Shown one piece after another: positions 6,544-7,223 of a stretch of 7,223 bases of DNA (the stretch's first letter is position 1; the number at the start of each line of letters is the position of its first letter). The notes under the pieces were generated by a model. It was not told the DNA's origin. It did not search any database and saw nothing but the letters and a program-made list of their open reading frames with translations. The DNA is from an uncultured Eubacteriales bacterium (lineage in GTDB: Bacteria > Bacillota > Clostridia > Oscillospirales > Acutalibacteraceae): the NCBI GenBank assembly GCA_934630995.1, contig CAKTXU010000091.1, positions 1 to 7,223 on the forward strand, written 5' to 3'. A program made the position numbers and the translations under genes.

Positions 6544-7223
6544 TCAGGAGCCCATATTGGCGGTTTCCTTATCGATTTCGGCCTGATACAGAGGATAGAA
6601 TTCCTCCTTCATCGCCGCCCAGGTTTCGGCGCCGTCCTGCATCCGGCGCATCGGCTCCCAGGCAAAGCGCAGGGAGTCGCCGCAGGTCAGTGCCGGCTTG
6701 CCGGTGAGAACATCGTCCCCGAAATTCATCTCTTTATACAGGGCGATCATGTCGTCGCTCCAGCCGTCGGCTTTCCGCTGCTCCTCCCACAGGATGCGGG
6801 AGGTTTCCGAGCGGTCGTAGGCGAAGTTGTAGGTGATGAAGGCTCTGGCGCCCTCGATGTTCTTCGCGCCCTTGGGGATGAGGAAGCCGCTGTATTCGGC
6901 CTGCATCCTGTTTTCCGCTTGTCCTTCGAATTTGGGGTGGGGGACAAAGCTGATTTCCCCATCCTTGAGCATCTGAGTGAGGATTTCGTCGCCGGAGGTG
7001 ATCCAGCTGCCCTCATACACCATGGCCAGGTTGCCGGAGCGGAACAGGTTCTGCCAATCCCAGATGAAGGAGCGATCCACATTGGTTATCTGATATAAAA
7101 GGTTCATGACGGTGTCGATGTCGGCGCTCTTGACATTGTTGGTGATCACGCCGTCCTCCATGGTGACCATTTCGGTGTTTTTGCTGGCCATCATCGCGCC
7201 CAGGAAGCTGTTGCCGCCCAGGC
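6544..7223 (-). CDS. Extracellular solute-binding protein, family 1, C-terminal part (5' end cut by window edge)
   Basis: C-terminal 226 codons or so of a sugar-type ABC-transporter binding protein. The frame stays open through the right edge (it reads LGGNSFLGAMMASKN at the start of the visible part), so the start, signal peptide and N-terminal lobe are outside. Family-like segments are NLFRSGNLAMVYEGSW, DGEISFVPHPKFEG and YSGFLIPKGAKNIEGARAFI, the usual hinge and C-lobe pattern of maltose- or oligosaccharide-type binding proteins. It ends with a TGA at 6544-6546 and is followed by a strong hairpin, so it probably closes its own transcript. It resembles the second binding protein at 1662-2957 in several aligned segments. 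Its permease genes, if any, would be upstream beyond the right edge. The ligand is unknown; beta-mannosides are possible from context only. Confidence 0.93.
   Translation of the reverse strand, partial: LGGNSFLGAMMASKNTEMVTMEDGVITNNVKSADIDTVMNLLYQITNVDRSFIWDWQNLFRSGNLAMVYEGSWITSGDEILTQMLKDGEISFVPHPKFEGQAENRMQAEYSGFLIPKGAKNIEGARAFITYNFAYDRSETSRILWEEQRKADGWSDDMIALYKEMNFGDDVLTGKPALTCGDSLRFAWEPMRRMQDGAETWAAMKEEFYPLYQAEIDKETANMGS

Noticed and set aside
6415..7098. A 227-codon plus-strand open frame starting in the intergenic gap
   Set aside because: Most of it is antisense to the partial solute-binding protein, and its first part runs through the hairpin and promoter. No domain is recognisable.

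Overview
The window looks like a piece of a carbohydrate-utilisation locus from a high-GC member of the Firmicutes. A Clostridia-like or Paenibacillus-like host fits best. That placement is inferred from the pairing of a YesM-type sensor kinase with a YesN-type AraC response regulator, from lipoprotein family 1 solute-binding proteins, from very strong AGGAGG-type ribosome binding sites, and from a GC-rich composition judged by eye. All genes lie on the minus strand and are read from the right edge to the left edge. There is no sign of a mobile element, CRISPR array, tRNA or rRNA.

Layout in transcription order. (1) 7223-6544 is the C-terminal 226 codons or so of a sugar-type ABC transporter solute-binding protein, cut by the right edge. 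(2) 6543-6392 is the only sizeable intergenic gap. It holds a long 21-bp hairpin just after the first gene, then a good sigma-A type promoter, then a near-perfect Shine-Dalgarno. (3) 6391-4574 is a 605-residue membrane sensor histidine kinase with an extracellular dCache-like sensor, HAMP, His_kinase and HATPase regions. (4) 4593-2992 is its partner response regulator, with an N-terminal receiver and a C-terminal AraC helix-turn-helix. It overlaps the kinase end if the first ATG is used. (5) 2957-1662 is a second solute-binding lipoprotein with no permease genes beside it. (6) 1617-1 is the N-terminal 539 residues of a GH2 glycosidase of the beta-mannosidase type with both catalytic glutamates visible; its C-terminus is off the left edge.

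Genes 3 to 6 are separated by at most 44 bp and probably form one operon from the promoter at about 6436-6464. A reasonable model is that the kinase senses an extracellular sugar or oligosaccharide, perhaps through the second solute-binding protein. The regulator would then switch on uptake and cytoplasmic breakdown, with the GH2 enzyme (no signal peptide) cleaving imported beta-mannosides or similar oligosaccharides. The substrate is inferred from enzyme family motifs only.

Points that deserve a second look are: the transporter-less solute-binding protein inside a two-component operon; a hairpin whose pairing works fully only in the minus-strand RNA; the unclear, possibly non-canonical start codon of the response regulator; and an Asp-to-Asn change in the ATP-binding G1 motif of the kinase. 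Large open frames on the plus strand are antisense shadows of these genes.
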